Assembly (NCBI GenBank): GCA_045615505.1
Contig: JAZLEZ010000030.1
Span: 1-43,901 of the forward strand
Source of the DNA: JAZLEZ01 sp045615505
Lineage (GTDB): Bacteria; Spirochaetota; Spirochaetia; Sphaerochaetales; Sphaerochaetaceae
DNA length: 43,901 bases
Direction: 5' to 3'
Every line of letters begins with the position of its first letter. The stretch's first letter is position 1. Both the position numbers and the translations under genes were made by a program. Shown here piece after piece: positions 33,358 through 42,562 of the stretch. Under the pieces are notes generated by a model. It worked only from the letters and a program-made list of their open reading frames with translations, was not told where the DNA came from and did not search any database.

Positions 33358-33923
33358 TGAAGCAAGTCGGAAATTTCTTTTTTAACGAAACATCCATTGA
33401 TGGTGTATATAGAATCGATGTAAAAAAAATCGGTGACAATCGTGGCTGTTTTTTTGAAACATATAAAAAAGCGGATTTTGATGCTGCCGGACTTGTTTAT
33501 GATTTTGTTCAGGACAATCAGTCAGAATCTGAAGCCGGTGTTCTTCGCGGTCTTCATTTTCAGAAAATGTTCCCACAGGCAAAGCTGGTGCGTTGCATAG
33601 AAGGTAAAGTATTTGATGTTTGTGTAGATTTGAGGAAAGGCAGCAAAACCTATGGTAAATGGGAGGGCATTGTCCTTTCCGCAGAAAAAGGTAATCAGTT
33701 TATGATTCCGCGTGGATTTGCCCATGGTTTTATGGTTCTGTCAGAGACGGCAACTTGCTGCTATAAGTGTGATGAGCTTTATCATCCGGAAGACGAAGGT
33801 GGAATTATGTGGAACGATAATGATATAGCTATCGACTGGCCGGAAGTTGAAGAGATCATATTAAGCGATAAAGATAAGAAGCTTCCGTCATTAAGAGATT
33901 TGAATGTGGAGTTCAATCAATGA
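33357..33923 (+). CDS. rfbC: dTDP-4-dehydrorhamnose 3,5-epimerase
   Basis: A 188-residue cupin-fold epimerase for the third step of dTDP-rhamnose synthesis. Motifs: GVYRIDVKKIGDNRGCFFET, QDNQSESEAGVLRGLHFQ with the catalytic His, AKLVRCIEGKVFDVCVDLR, PRGFAHGFMVLSE and CDELYHPEDEGGI with the conserved Tyr. ATG 33357 overlaps the rfbA stop (TGATG) and has AAAGGTGAG upstream. A frame open from 33291 would extend into rfbA and is rejected. It ends 4 bases inside rfbD. Confidence 0.94.
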   Translation: MKQVGNFFFNETSIDGVYRIDVKKIGDNRGCFFETYKKADFDAAGLVYDFVQDNQSESEAGVLRGLHFQKMFPQAKLVRCIEGKVFDVCVDLRKGSKTYGKWEGIVLSAEKGNQFMIPRGFAHGFMVLSETATCCYKCDELYHPEDEGGIMWNDNDIAIDWPEVEEIILSDKDKKLPSLRDLNVEFNQ

Positions 33924-34840
33924 AAGTATTTGTTACCGGTGTAAACGGACAACTCGGTCACGATGTCATAAATGAGCTGAGCAAACGCGGATATACAGGT
34001 ATCGGCAGCGGATTGGATAAATGTTATTCCGGTGGTAATGGCATTTCTCAGACTTGCACGATGGAATATCATAGTCTTGATATTACTGATAAAAATGCAG
34101 TTGAATCCACAATAATGCAAGTTCATCCGGATGTAGTAATTCATTGTGCTGCCTGGACTGCTGTTGATATTGCCGAAGATGATGACACAGAGGAGAAGGT
34201 CAGGGCAGTAAATGTATACGGAACCAAAAATATCGCAGATGTCTGTAAGTCAATTGATGCTGAAATGGTTTATATTTCTACGGACTATGTTTTTGACGGT
34301 CACGGAACAGAGCCGTGGAAACCGGATTGCAAAGACTGTAAACCGCTGAATGTTTATGGCCGGACGAAGCTTGAAGGCGAGCTTGCGGTTGAAAATACTC
34401 TGGAAAAGTATTTCATTGTCCGTACTTCATGGGCCTTTGGCTTGAACGGAAAAAACTTCATTAAAACAATGCTGAATGTTGCAAAAAACCATGCCGAAGT
34501 CAGAGTTGTAAACGATCAAATCGGAACACCTACTTACACATACGATCTTGCAAAACTGCTTGTAGATATGATTGAGACGGAAAAGTACGGCTACTACCAC
34601 GCCACCAATGAGGGCGGTTTTATCAGTTGGTATGATTTTTGTGTAGAAATATACAGGCAAGCCGGAGTGAAAACCAAAGTGATACCGGTAACCACTGCGG
34701 AATACGGTTTGAACAAAGCTGTCAGACCTTTCAATTCGCGTTTGGATAAATCAAAGCTGGTTTTTAACGGTTTTGAAATGCTTCCGGATTGGAAAGATGC
34801 TTTATCAAGATATTTTAGAGAAACGGGTGAATGGCAATGA
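33920..34840 (+). CDS. rfbD: dTDP-4-dehydrorhamnose reductase
   Basis: A 306-residue short-chain-dehydrogenase-like enzyme for the last step of dTDP-rhamnose synthesis. It opens VFVTGVNGQLGHDVINEL (dinucleotide fold); HCAAWTAVDIAEDD, VYISTDYVFDG and the active-site YGRTKLEGE follow, with RTSWAFG and DQIGTPTYT near the substrate site. The start at 33920 overlaps the rfbC stop (ATGA). A Cys-containing insertion around residues 35-45 is slightly longer than in short family members. Confidence 0.93.
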   Translation: MKVFVTGVNGQLGHDVINELSKRGYTGIGSGLDKCYSGGNGISQTCTMEYHSLDITDKNAVESTIMQVHPDVVIHCAAWTAVDIAEDDDTEEKVRAVNVYGTKNIADVCKSIDAEMVYISTDYVFDGHGTEPWKPDCKDCKPLNVYGRTKLEGELAVENTLEKYFIVRTSWAFGLNGKNFIKTMLNVAKNHAEVRVVNDQIGTPTYTYDLAKLLVDMIETEKYGYYHATNEGGFISWYDFCVEIYRQAGVKTKVIPVTTAEYGLNKAVRPFNSRLDKSKLVFNGFEMLPDWKDALSRYFRETGEWQ

Positions 34841-35829
34841 AAACATTTCTTGTTACAGGTGGTGCCGGTTTTATCGGGTCAAACTTTGTATATATGCTTT
34901 TGGACGAGCGTCCTGATTGGAAAGTAGTTTGTGTTGACGCTCTGACCTATGCCGCCAATGTGCATACACTGGACGATGCGATGAAGAATCTGAACTTTGT
35001 CTTTTACAAGGAAGACATCAGGAACAGAGAGGGAATTTTCAGTATTTTTGAAAAAGAGCATCCGGATATCGTAGTCAACTTCGCAGCAGAAAGTCATGTA
35101 GATAGAAGCATTGATAATCCTGCAATATTTCTGGAAACGAATATTCTGGGGACTCAGGTAATTATGGATGCCTGCCGGAAATACGGTGTACAGCGTTTTC
35201 ATCAGGTAGGAACGGATGAGGTTTACGGAGATTTGCCTCTTGATAGGCCCGACTTATTCTTCAATGAAGATTTTCCTATTCATTCATCTTCACCTTACAG
35301 TACTTCCAAAGCATCTGCAGATTTACTTGCACTTGCATATCATCGGACCTACGGGCTTCCTGTAACTATAAGCCGTTGTGTAAACAACTACGGTCCGTAT
35401 CAGTTTCCTGAAAAACTGATACCTCTTATGATTTACAACGCTTCTCACGTCAAGGCGTTACCTGTTTACGGTGATGGACTTAATGTCCGTGACTGGCTGT
35501 ATGTAAAGGATCATTGCTACGGCATTATGGCAATTCTTGAAAAAGGCAAAGTCGGTGAAGTCTATAATCTTGGCGGGCATAACGAGAAAGCGAATATTGA
35601 AGTTGTAAAAATCATTCTGAAAGAGCTTGGAAGGCCGGAAAGTCTCATTACCTATGTTTCAGACCGCAAAGGTCATGACCGGCGTTATGCAATTGACTCG
35701 TCAAAGGCAAATAAAGAGCTCGGCTGGTATCCGACAACGATGTTTGCAGACGGAATAAAACTGACAATACAGTGGTATAAAGAGCATACGGAATGGATTG
35801 CAGAATGTACACAGAGAGAAACAGTTTAA
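34837..35829 (+). CDS. rfbB: dTDP-glucose 4,6-dehydratase
   Basis: A 330-residue NAD-dependent dehydratase that converts dTDP-glucose to the 4-keto-6-deoxy sugar. TGGAGFIGSNFV binds NAD; NFAAESHVDRSID, GTDEVYGDL, YSTSKASADLLALAYHRTYG with the Tyr and Lys, RCVNNYGPYQFPEKLIPLM and VRDWLYVKDHC are diagnostic. ATG 34837 overlaps the rfbD stop by 4 bases and is preferred over ATG 34831. It is the last gene of the rhamnose block. Confidence 0.95.
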   Translation: MKTFLVTGGAGFIGSNFVYMLLDERPDWKVVCVDALTYAANVHTLDDAMKNLNFVFYKEDIRNREGIFSIFEKEHPDIVVNFAAESHVDRSIDNPAIFLETNILGTQVIMDACRKYGVQRFHQVGTDEVYGDLPLDRPDLFFNEDFPIHSSSPYSTSKASADLLALAYHRTYGLPVTISRCVNNYGPYQFPEKLIPLMIYNASHVKALPVYGDGLNVRDWLYVKDHCYGIMAILEKGKVGEVYNLGGHNEKANIEVVKIILKELGRPESLITYVSDRKGHDRRYAIDSSKANKELGWYPTTMFADGIKLTIQWYKEHTEWIAECTQRETV

Positions 35830-35848
35830 TCCGTCCACATAAAGGAAT

Positions 35849-35860
35849 GGGGAATTCCCC
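35849..35860. repeat. Perfect 12-bp palindrome after rfbB
   Basis: GGGGAATTCCCC lies 20 bases after the rfbB stop, flanked by CCAC (35835-35838) and GTGG (35861-35864). It could form a stem at the end of the rhamnose transcript. There is no T-run, so its role as a terminator is doubtful. Confidence 0.3.
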
Positions 35861-35894
35861 GTGGTTTGCCCTAGAAACAAAAATTCCGCGAATG

Positions 35895-35903
35895 TGGTAT
35901 GAT
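35895..35903 (+). promoter_or_regulatory. Extended -10 promoter element
   Basis: TGGTATGAT is an extended -10 box (TGn then five of six matches to TATAAT), 26 bases before ATG 35930. No good -35 is seen, which extended -10 promoters can tolerate. It would give the NimA-like gene its own transcript. Confidence 0.5.
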
Positions 35904-35929
35904 GGTTTCTGTATTGTTTTGAGGTAAAC

Positions 35930-36397
35930 ATGAGAAGAAAAGACAGAGAAGTCACAGACTTTGAAAGAATCAGATATATCCTTGATTCATGCAAATATCT
36001 GCATCTGGGATTGTCTGATTGCGGGAATCCTTATATCGTTCCAATGAATTTCTGTTACAGATTTGAAGATGGAAAGTTGGTGTTTTATGTTCATTGTGCG
36101 CAGGAAGGAAGAAAACTTGATATTCTTGAAGAAAATAATTCCTGTTGTGTTCAGATGGAATGTGAAACCAAGTTGATTGAAGGAGCAATAGCCTGTAAGT
36201 ACGGTTACAGTTTTTATTCGTTTATAGGATTCGGAAGAGCCTTCACAGTTGACAGTCCGGAAGAAAAAATTACGGCACTTGAATTGCTGATGAAAAGCCA
36301 GACCGGAAAAGAATTCAGTTTTACGGAGGATATGGTTGCTCCTGTAAAAGTTATTAGAATTATCTGTGACAATTATTCGGCAAAGCACAGAGCATAG
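35930..36397 (+). CDS. Pyridoxamine 5'-phosphate oxidase-family flavoprotein (NimA-like)
   Basis: A 155-residue split-barrel FMN-binding protein. MRRKDREVTDFERIRYILD is the typical start of the NimA / 5-nitroimidazole-resistance-related group, and HLGLSDCGNPYIVPMNFCY, LVFYVHCAQEGRKLDILE and SFIGFGRAF follow its strands. GAGG at 35921-35924 supports the start. Such proteins bind FMN and act as small reductases of unclear native substrate. Drug resistance cannot be predicted from the family alone. Confidence 0.88.
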   Translation: MRRKDREVTDFERIRYILDSCKYLHLGLSDCGNPYIVPMNFCYRFEDGKLVFYVHCAQEGRKLDILEENNSCCVQMECETKLIEGAIACKYGYSFYSFIGFGRAFTVDSPEEKITALELLMKSQTGKEFSFTEDMVAPVKVIRIICDNYSAKHRA

Positions 36398-36412
36398 GTC
36401 AGTTCGGTAATT

Positions 36413-37279
36413 ATGAATACATATAAGGACAACACTTTTGACTGTGAAAGAGCTCTTTACGGGCTTGAAAATATCAGAGTCGTTAATTGCAAATTCAGCG
36501 GACCTTCGGATGGTGAATCTGCAATCAAGGAATGTAGAAATGTGGAGGTTGAACAATCATACTTTGATTTGCGCTATCCGTTTTGGCATTTGACAAACGG
36601 AAAAATCTCCGATTCGTCTATGACTGAAAATTGCCGTGCCGCATTCTGGTATGACATCAATGTTGAGATTGAGAAGTGTAATATGAATGGAGTTAAAGCA
36701 CTTCGGGAATGTAATGGTTTAAAAATTAACAAATGTAAAATATCTTCTTCGGAACTATTATGGAAATGCAATGATATCGAAATATCTGATTCAGAAATTA
36801 CATCTGAATATGCATTTCTGGAATGTAGAAATGTTAAAATCAACAAACTGAAAATGATGGCAAAATATTCATTTCAGTATGTGTCTTCAATGGAAATTTC
36901 AGACTCGGTTCTTGATACAAAGGATGCATTTTGGCATAGCAAAGATGTCACTGTAAAAAACAGTATCGTAAATGGTGAATATTTGGGATGGTATTCAGAA
37001 AATCTGAAACTTATCAACTGTAAGATTACAGGTATTCAACCGCTGTGTTACTGTAAAGGGCTGGTTCTTGAAAACTGCACTATGGAACGAACAGATTTGG
37101 CGTTTGAAAGAAGTGAAGTAAATGCAAAAGTAATAGGCAACATAGAAAGTATAAAAAATCCGAAGTGCGGAAAAATCATCTGCAACTCCATTTCGCAGAT
37201 GATTTTTGAACCGGAATATTGTGACAGAACCAGAACTGAAATAGTAACTTTAGGAACATCGGATATATTCAACAAATAG
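36413..37279 (+). CDS. DUF3737-family beta-helix protein
   Basis: A 288-residue protein with repeated short strands of the form NC-hydrophobic-(I/V)-X-(D/N)-(S/C), for example VVNCKFSG, IEKCNMNGVKALRECNGLKI and ISDSEITSEYAFLECRNVKI, which stack into a right-handed beta-helix. YPFWHLTNGKI and AAFWYDINVEI are characteristic of DUF3737. There is no signal peptide, so it is cytoplasmic. It starts 15 bases after the NimA-like gene and is probably co-transcribed. Its function is unknown. Confidence 0.85.
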   Translation: MNTYKDNTFDCERALYGLENIRVVNCKFSGPSDGESAIKECRNVEVEQSYFDLRYPFWHLTNGKISDSSMTENCRAAFWYDINVEIEKCNMNGVKALRECNGLKINKCKISSSELLWKCNDIEISDSEITSEYAFLECRNVKINKLKMMAKYSFQYVSSMEISDSVLDTKDAFWHSKDVTVKNSIVNGEYLGWYSENLKLINCKITGIQPLCYCKGLVLENCTMERTDLAFERSEVNAKVIGNIESIKNPKCGKIICNSISQMIFEPEYCDRTRTEIVTLGTSDIFNK

Positions 37280-37304
37280 GTGGTTTTGAATAAAATTAAA
37301 CAGT

Positions 37305-37994
37305 ATGAGATACGGAATAATTGCTGCACTAGAATTTGAAGGACTGATTTTTAAGGAAGAAATGGAAAATGTAAAAGAGTTTACCATTTTGAACAAACCT
37401 GCATACTCGGGAATAATCGGGAAGAATGAAGTTGTTGTAATGCAGTGTGGGGTCGGAAAAGTTTCTGCAAGTATTGGTGCTCAGGTTATGTTCAGTGAAT
37501 ATCATCCGGATTATGTGATTAATACAGGATGTGCCGGTGCCTTGCATCCAGATCTCAAAATAGGGGATGTTGTCATCTCTCAGAGTGTTGTTGAATGGGA
37601 TCTTGACTTGCGACAGGTGGGTTATCCTCTGGGCTATATTGAAGCATTGGGTTGTGTAGAAATGAAGGCGGATGAAAAGTTGAATAAAATGATAAATGAT
37701 TCAAAACTTGAAGGAGTAAGGGTTTTCAACGGATTGATTGTATCCGGAGACCAGTTTGTATCAACAGCCGGGCAGCGTGAACATATTCTTAAGAACTTTC
37801 CCAAAGCACTTTGTGCGGAAATGGAAGGCGCAGCCATAGGGCATGTCTGTATTCAGAACAATATACCTTTCTGTATAATAAGAACCATGTCGGATACTGC
37901 AAACAGCAACAGCGGAGTTGAATTTGCAACTTTTGCTCCGCAGGTAAGCCGCAAATCTGCATCATGGCTTATCAAAATGCTGAAAGTGTTTTAA
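37305..37994 (+). CDS. mtnN: 5'-methylthioadenosine/S-adenosylhomocysteine nucleosidase
   Basis: A 229-residue purine-nucleoside-cleaving enzyme that removes adenine from methylthioadenosine and S-adenosylhomocysteine. GIIAALEFEGLIFKEEM, VVVMQCGVGKVSASIGAQ, INTGCAGALHPDLKIGDVV, ALCAEMEGAAIGHVC (substrate Glu) and IRTMSDTANSN (catalytic Asp) are all in place. Length is normal. It has a weak ribosome site and follows the DUF3737 gene by 25 bases. It has no evident tie to the glycan genes. Confidence 0.92.
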   Translation: MRYGIIAALEFEGLIFKEEMENVKEFTILNKPAYSGIIGKNEVVVMQCGVGKVSASIGAQVMFSEYHPDYVINTGCAGALHPDLKIGDVVISQSVVEWDLDLRQVGYPLGYIEALGCVEMKADEKLNKMINDSKLEGVRVFNGLIVSGDQFVSTAGQREHILKNFPKALCAEMEGAAIGHVCIQNNIPFCIIRTMSDTANSNSGVEFATFAPQVSRKSASWLIKMLKVF

Positions 37995-38085
37995 CTTCAA
38001 TTACTGTCTCTGATTATCCGGCTGGTACATACTCATTGCCAGAGTAAAACAGTGGCAAAAAAGACAGATCTGCCGGGTACAGGAA

Positions 38086-39573
38086 TTAACGGATGCCTTT
38101 ACAACAGGCATTTATTTCGTTGAACAGTGCTTGGCAGGTCTCTTCATTTGAGGCGCATATTTCCCATTTTATGACTGCGTCTTCACTTGCGGATATTCTT
38201 TGGGATACCTGAGCCCAGTTTGAAACTTCGGTTTCTTTTGAAATTTTATCAGGAACATTAAAACGCATTAAAGTTGATTCAAGAGGTGTTCCGTCTTCCA
38301 TTTTTTCTATTACAGTTGCTCCGAGTTCCTTCATCCTTGAAGTTACTTTTGCTGCAATTACAGGAATGATTTCAGAATTGTTTTCACAGTTGACAGACCA
38401 TTCTCTTACTCTGTAAATCGAGTTCTGTATTCTTTTTATTTCCTGATATGATTCAGGTTTTTCTTTCATGCTTTTTGCACAAAGCAAAGCAAAAAACAGA
38501 GAAGATTCTGTTTGAGCAAAACCTTTTGAAAAATCAGAGATGTCAAAAGGGAGATTGAGATAGTAGTGAGCAGATTCTTCAACAGCTCCGAAGAAGGAAG
38601 GATTCTCTTTCATTTTTGCTTTTATCGAAGAGTGTCCGTTCTTAATGAGTTTTACATTGCATCCTGCTTGTTCCAATTTTGAAATAGAAACAGGATTGGT
38701 TTTCGGATCTACATAAAAATCCTTCTTGATACCTTTGTAAACAGACATCAGGTAGGGAGCAATAACAGACATATTAAGGCCGGGAATTATCTGACTGCCG
38801 TCAGGGAACATCAAATCCATTCTGTCTGCATCACCGTCAAAGCAGAATCCTAAATCATAATTCCCGTTTTGCATTTCCTTTCTTGTCGGAGCAACTGAAC
38901 TTTCGATAATAGGATTGGGATCTCCCTGACGAAAATATCCGTCGGGGATAATGTTTCTGCAAAATATATTTGCTCCGGACCTCTGAAATGCCAGTGAAAT
39001 CTCAGTACCACCCGAACCGCCGAAGAACTCCAGAAGAAGATTCATGCCGGACAAAGAGCCTGTAAAAACTCCGGCAAGCCTCATAGTGTAATCAATATAC
39101 CTGTCAAGGTAATTTATTACAGTGCATTTGCCCTTTGTACTTTTGGAAAACACCGTTTTATTCAGGTAGTTTTCCTCTATTTTTTTTATGCCGCCGTCAG
39201 GTCCGTTACAATAGGCAATAGGTTCAAGCATTGGACCGACTATTTTTATTCCTATATAATTCCCGGGATTATGCGAGGCTGTAATCATCAGCCCCGCACT
39301 GTCCGGGTGTTGCATGCAGGAAAAGTAAAACTGACAAGTTGACACCGGAAGAGGATTCAGAAAAACATCTGTTCCGTAACTTGTCAGACAGGTACAAAGC
39401 CCTTCGGCAATTTCAGGTGCTGCAAGTCTTGCATCCCTGCAAATCACAACCGATTTGCACTTCAGCGATTCTCTGATATAGCAAACAATAGCCGAATAAA
39501 GATTGTTTTTGACTTCTGCTGTCAATACTTCCGATTTTGCCCGTATGTCATGGGCTTTGAACATACTTCCCAT
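38086..39573 (-). CDS. Phosphohexomutase (phosphomannomutase/phosphoglucomutase)
   Basis: A 495-residue alpha-D-phosphohexomutase that interconverts hexose-6- and hexose-1-phosphates. It begins KAHDIR; ITASHNPGNYIGIK holds the phosphoserine at about residue 100, CFDGDADRMDLMFPDG is the metal loop, and FFGAVEESAHYYL the sugar-binding loop (the usual order is GGE(M/A)S; here GAVEESAH). It is the last gene of the minus-strand transporter cassette, 4 bases after the ATPase. It could feed ManC with mannose-1-phosphate or process an imported sugar phosphate. The start may be the first or fourth residue, both Met. Confidence 0.87.
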   Translation of the reverse strand: MGSMFKAHDIRAKSEVLTAEVKNNLYSAIVCYIRESLKCKSVVICRDARLAAPEIAEGLCTCLTSYGTDVFLNPLPVSTCQFYFSCMQHPDSAGLMITASHNPGNYIGIKIVGPMLEPIAYCNGPDGGIKKIEENYLNKTVFSKSTKGKCTVINYLDRYIDYTMRLAGVFTGSLSGMNLLLEFFGGSGGTEISLAFQRSGANIFCRNIIPDGYFRQGDPNPIIESSVAPTRKEMQNGNYDLGFCFDGDADRMDLMFPDGSQIIPGLNMSVIAPYLMSVYKGIKKDFYVDPKTNPVSISKLEQAGCNVKLIKNGHSSIKAKMKENPSFFGAVEESAHYYLNLPFDISDFSKGFAQTESSLFFALLCAKSMKEKPESYQEIKRIQNSIYRVREWSVNCENNSEIIPVIAAKVTSRMKELGATVIEKMEDGTPLESTLMRFNVPDKISKETEVSNWAQVSQRISASEDAVIKWEICASNEETCQALFNEINACCKGIR

Positions 39574-39577
39574 GTTG

Positions 39578-40687
39578 TCAGTCCAATACTATTTCACCTT
39601 GAGCAACCAGATTTGTTGTTTTTGCATCAAACATACAGATTCTGTCACCGTTTATATCAAAATTAATTGCCTCATCAATCTTGTAGTCAATCAAACCGAA
39701 AACTACGATGGAAATAAACTCTTCTCCGATTTTAATCTTTACCGTTGTTTCCATACCTGCAGGGAGAGTTGAATAGGCAGTTGCCGGAATCTTTCCGTTT
39801 TGGGAGATTCCCAAATATTCAGGTCTGATTCCCAGAACAACATCTCCTCCGGCAAAATCGGTACTGTCCGTACTTCGGAAAATGCCCTTTATTCCAAGGA
39901 ATTCTACGGAATATGAATCACCCTTCTTTTCAGCCTTTGCTTTAATGAAGTTCATTGTGGGATTTCCGACAAAATCTGCAACAAAAAGGTTATTGGGTTT
40001 TGCATATACCGTAAGAGGTGGTTCATACTGCTGGAGAACACCCTTGTTGATAAGACATACTTTGGTTGCAAGCGTCATAGCTTCAAGCTGGTCATGTGTT
40101 ACATAAACAAATGTAGAGTTCGTGTCAGAATGAAGTCTTTTAAGCTCGGTTCTCATTTCACTTCTCAGCTTTGCATCAAGATTTGAAAGAGGTTCATCCA
40201 TAAAAAGAACTTTGGGAGCCGGAGCAAGAGTTCTTGCAATAGCAACTCTTTGCTGCTGTCCGCCTGATAACTCTGCCGGATATCTGGCTTCAAATTCTTC
40301 AATCTTCAGCATTTTAAGCATCTCATGAACTCTTTTCTCAATATCGGTTTTCTTCCATTTGAGATTCTCAAGCCCAAATGCAATATTCTGATAAACAGTC
40401 ATATGAGGCCACAAAGCATAATTTTGGAAAAGGAAACCGATATCACGCTTTGCAGGTGAAATGTTTATACCTTTTTCAGAATCAAAGACTACATTGTCTC
40501 CTATTGTGATTTTTCCTTCTGTAGGTGTCTCAAGACCGGCAATCATTCTGAGAGTTGTGGTTTTTCCACAGCCTGACGGTCCGAGAAGTGTTATAAAATC
40601 TCTGTCTTCAATGACCATGTTAAGATCATCAACAGCGACGAATTTTTCAAAACGTTTTGTTACATGTTCAAGAATGATTTTTGGCAT
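39578..40687 (-). CDS. ABC transporter ATP-binding protein
   Basis: A 369-residue ATPase with Walker A GPSGCGKTTTL, Q-loop FLFQNYALWPHM, signature LSGGQQQRVAIA, Walker B VLFMDEPLSNLDAKL and switch YVTHDQLEAM, then a TOBE-type domain. It is a close paralogue of the protein at 4071-5189; even AYSTLPAGMETTVKI near the C-terminus matches YSTLPAGMETTIKI there. It starts 1 base after the permease stop, with the ribosome site inside the permease's last codons. Confidence 0.93.
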   Translation of the reverse strand: MPKIILEHVTKRFEKFVAVDDLNMVIEDRDFITLLGPSGCGKTTTLRMIAGLETPTEGKITIGDNVVFDSEKGINISPAKRDIGFLFQNYALWPHMTVYQNIAFGLENLKWKKTDIEKRVHEMLKMLKIEEFEARYPAELSGGQQQRVAIARTLAPAPKVLFMDEPLSNLDAKLRSEMRTELKRLHSDTNSTFVYVTHDQLEAMTLATKVCLINKGVLQQYEPPLTVYAKPNNLFVADFVGNPTMNFIKAKAEKKGDSYSVEFLGIKGIFRSTDSTDFAGGDVVLGIRPEYLGISQNGKIPATAYSTLPAGMETTVKIKIGEEFISIVVFGLIDYKIDEAINFDINGDRICMFDAKTTNLVAQGEIVLD

Positions 40688-40688
40688 A

Positions 40689-42491
40689 TCAACCTCCTAC
40701 TCCTTTATCAATACTTGCTCCTGTGAGTTTGTTAACCAGCAGATTGACTGCAAGAACAGTAATAACAATCAGCAGGTTCAGAGCATTGGCACTCTGGTCA
40801 CACCATACCTGCCAGTACTCCAACAATGTTGTCATAAGGTAAATGGAACCTGAGGACAGAAGCGTGAACAGGCTCAACTCTCTCATACATGATGTGAACG
40901 GAAGCAGATATCCGGAAATAAATGTAGATTTCTGTATCGGGAAAATGATTTTTACCATTCTCTTCCACCAAGGAACATTTACTATTACAGCTGCTTCTTC
41001 AATTTCATTGGAAAGCTGAAGCATTGCGTTGATTCCGCTTCTTGAAGCAAACGGAAGATATTTAATAGAACCTACCATAATCAGCAGAAGCATGGTTTTT
41101 GAAAGACCCATTTTTGCACCGATTGCAAGGAATGCGGCACCCATTGCCATTGAAGGCATCAGATAAGGAAGGAATGCCAGATTATCTGCAAGTTTTGCCA
41201 GCTTTGTCCCTCTCATCTTTGCAACTGCATAACCGATGAGAATTCCGACTGTACCTGCAAAGAGTGAACAGCAAGCAGAAAGAACAACGCTGTTTTTGAA
41301 TGCATTCCAAACTTGATTTTCATAGAACAGTCCATGAAGACCGTTGTTTACCGGATAACCTTTATCAATCCAGAATGCCAATGTCAGGTGGCTGTAATCT
41401 CCCGGAATGAAAGTACAGGATTCAAGAGCAAAACTTATCAGCGGCATAAATGAGAAGAATATACAGAGGACAATCAGTATTCCTGCGGCAATATATTTCC
41501 AAGTCCCGAGTTTTATGTATGAAATCTGACCGCTCTTACCTGTTACGGTAGTAAATGATCTTCTGGAAGAAGTAACATACTGGTTGATTCCGAGAATACC
41601 GAGACCTAGTATAATCATGAATATTGCCATGATATAACCCTGTCCGTACCAACCGTTTGTAATGAACTGTTTGAGTGTTGTTGTAAGAACACTTAAACCG
41701 GAAGCTCCGCCCAAGAACTGAGGAACAGCATAGGCACTCATTGAGCTTGAGAATACAAGCAAGAAAGTTGACAGCAAGGCCGGCATAACAATAGGAAGTG
41801 TGATTTTCCTGATTATTCGGGCTCTTGTGGTTTTCAGAATGGTAGCAGCCTCTTCAAGGTTTGCATCCATATTTCTCAGGATTCCTCCTATCAGAATATA
41901 GGCAAACGGAGCATAGTGAAGTCCAAGTACTACTGCACATGGAACAAGACCATATACCATAGATTCAGAAACTTTAATACCGGTCAGCCAGTAAAGCATA
42001 CCGCTTTGATAGTTCCCGATACTCGGATTCTGAAAGAAGTTTTTCCAAAAAGTTGCAATTGTCCAAGACGGCATAAGGTACGGGAAAATAAAAACAGAAG
42101 AAACAAACTTTTTTGCCTTTATATCTGTTCTTGTAATCAGAAATGCAACAATTCCGCCATATAGAATTGCAATTACACTGGCCAATATAGACATTATTAC
42201 GGCGTTCTTCAGAGGATTCCAGAAGTAAATCGAGCTCATGTCGGAAGCAATCATGCGTTTCCAGTGAAATCCTGTAAGATTTCCGACTTTCTTTCCCATT
42301 AATTCCGGATACATAAGGTCTGCAATGTTTACCTTAACTGTATTTCCTACCAGAAGGACTAGAGGATAAACCGTAAAAAAGCCAAGTACAAACACAGTAA
42401 GAATAAGAATTAAATTTGCCGGATTTGAGAAAAAATCCCGCATTTTTACCTTGATTCTCAGAGCTCTTGTAGCTTTATCAAGTTCAACCAT
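40689..42491 (-). CDS. ABC transporter permease, two fused transmembrane domains
   Basis: A 600-residue inner-membrane permease with two transport domains in one chain. EAA loops: EEAATILKTTRARIIRKITL and EEAAVIVNVPWWKRMVKIIF. It shares FTTVTGKSGQISYIKLG and the C-terminus NKLTGASIDKGVGG with the paralogue at 2231-4069. GGAG on the minus strand sits 7 bases before the ATG. The intercistronic stem at 42520-42554 separates it from the binding-protein gene. Confidence 0.9.
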   Translation of the reverse strand: MVELDKATRALRIKVKMRDFFSNPANLILILTVFVLGFFTVYPLVLLVGNTVKVNIADLMYPELMGKKVGNLTGFHWKRMIASDMSSIYFWNPLKNAVIMSILASVIAILYGGIVAFLITRTDIKAKKFVSSVFIFPYLMPSWTIATFWKNFFQNPSIGNYQSGMLYWLTGIKVSESMVYGLVPCAVVLGLHYAPFAYILIGGILRNMDANLEEAATILKTTRARIIRKITLPIVMPALLSTFLLVFSSSMSAYAVPQFLGGASGLSVLTTTLKQFITNGWYGQGYIMAIFMIILGLGILGINQYVTSSRRSFTTVTGKSGQISYIKLGTWKYIAAGILIVLCIFFSFMPLISFALESCTFIPGDYSHLTLAFWIDKGYPVNNGLHGLFYENQVWNAFKNSVVLSACCSLFAGTVGILIGYAVAKMRGTKLAKLADNLAFLPYLMPSMAMGAAFLAIGAKMGLSKTMLLLIMVGSIKYLPFASRSGINAMLQLSNEIEEAAVIVNVPWWKRMVKIIFPIQKSTFISGYLLPFTSCMRELSLFTLLSSGSIYLMTTLLEYWQVWCDQSANALNLLIVITVLAVNLLVNKLTGASIDKGVGG

Positions 42492-42502
42492 TGATTCTCT
42501 CC

Positions 42503-42520
42503 TACATATAGTACATATAG
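42503..42520. repeat. 9-bp tandem repeat beside the intercistronic stem
   Basis: TACATATAG occurs twice in tandem (42503-42511, 42512-42520) between the stem-loop and the permease ribosome site. It may space the ribosome site from the stem. Confidence 0.4.
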
Positions 42521-42554
42521 AAAGAAAGGGCGGATTTCTCCGCCCGATTCTTTC
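42520..42554 (-). terminator. Strong intercistronic stem-loop (attenuator) between binding-protein and permease genes
   Basis: Read on the minus strand, GGGCGGA-GAAA-TCCGCCC is a perfect 7-bp GC stem with a GNRA tetraloop, extended by GAAAGAA/TTTCTTTC pairing and followed by TTTCTTTCT. It has the form of a Rho-independent terminator placed inside an operon. Partial read-through would keep the binding protein in excess over the permease, as the stem at 2187-2211 may do in the first cassette. Confidence 0.7.
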
Positions 42555-42562
42555 TCAATTTA

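Noticed and set aside
35987..36556. A 189-residue open frame on the minus strand across the NimA-like and DUF3737 genes
   Set aside because: It is antisense to two well-supported genes, lacks a ribosome site, and its translation shows no family motif or sensible composition.
38036..38058. Inverted repeat TTGCCA/TGGCAA between the convergent mtnN and phosphohexomutase genes
   Set aside because: The stem is only 6 bp and is not followed by a T-run on either strand, so a terminator call is not supported.
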